In this document: in pieces, positions 5,917 through 5,923 of the stretch
Layout of the letters: every line of letters begins with the position of its first letter
Position numbering within the stretch: position 1 is the first letter of the stretch
Source: an uncultured Bryobacterales bacterium
GTDB taxonomy: Bacteria > Acidobacteriota > Terriglobia > Bryobacterales > UBA6623
Length of the DNA: 5,923 bases
Assembly: GCA_946887065.1 (NCBI GenBank)
Contig: CAMPKL010000258.1
Location: forward strand, 1 to 5,923
Direction of reading: 5' to 3'
The notes under the pieces: model-generated
The model's input: only the letters and a program-made list of their open reading frames with translations
What the model was told of the DNA's origin: nothing
The model's database searches: none
Program-made: the position numbers and the translations under genes

Positions 5917-5923
5917 CCAACCT

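Noticed and set aside
1..5923. CRISPR array, defence system, phage or transposon genes
   Set aside because: I found no regularly spaced repeats, transposase, integrase, nuclease or toxin-like frame on either strand. Coding genes fill nearly all of the window.

Overview
The window looks like chromosomal DNA from a GC-rich, Gram-negative, soil- or sediment-type bacterium, most likely Acidobacteriota (Bryobacteraceae/Solibacter-like). Planctomycetota or Verrucomicrobiota are the next alternatives. The inference rests on a DUF1549/DUF1553 exported protein, a family abundant in those phyla, a secreted hypothetical protein of a style I associate with Acidobacteria, and several exported proteins whose start codons have no clear Shine-Dalgarno sequence. 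No phylogenetic marker gene is present, so this is an inference.

Layout, left to right. Positions 1-125 (+) hold the end of an M16 (insulinase-type) metallopeptidase reading frame that stops in the middle of the conserved domain, so it appears truncated. 122-1474 (-) encodes a complete GntP-family gluconate/hydroxy-acid permease. 1475-1569 is a 95-bp divergent promoter region with -10-like elements for both flanking genes and an 8-bp direct repeat. 1570-2544 (+) encodes an exported, probably lipid-anchored SMP-30/gluconolactonase-like protein. 2541-4562 (-) encodes an exported DUF1549/DUF1553 protein with one CxxCH haem c motif. 4563-4686 is a second divergent promoter region with a strong dyad. 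About 4687-5811 (+) encodes a secreted protein of unknown function, perhaps with a degenerate VWA-like C-terminal fold. 5843-5916 (-) is a tRNA-Gln(UUG) gene with encoded CCA.

The genes alternate strictly in strand. Both convergent protein-gene junctions inside the window overlap by 4 bp, the two stop codons sharing a CTAG palindrome (122-125 and 2541-2544).

The clearest functional unit is the divergent permease/lactonase pair. An envelope lactonase would open an aldonolactone to the free aldonate, and the GntP carrier would import it. The DUF1549/DUF1553 gene and the secreted unknown gene form a second divergent pair of envelope proteins, with no assigned pathway. I see no mobile element, CRISPR array, phage gene or recognisable defence system. 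The most interesting leads are the truncated M16 gene at a likely rearrangement junction, the near-leaderless gene starts, the dyad at 4576-4601, and the uncharacterised secreted protein.
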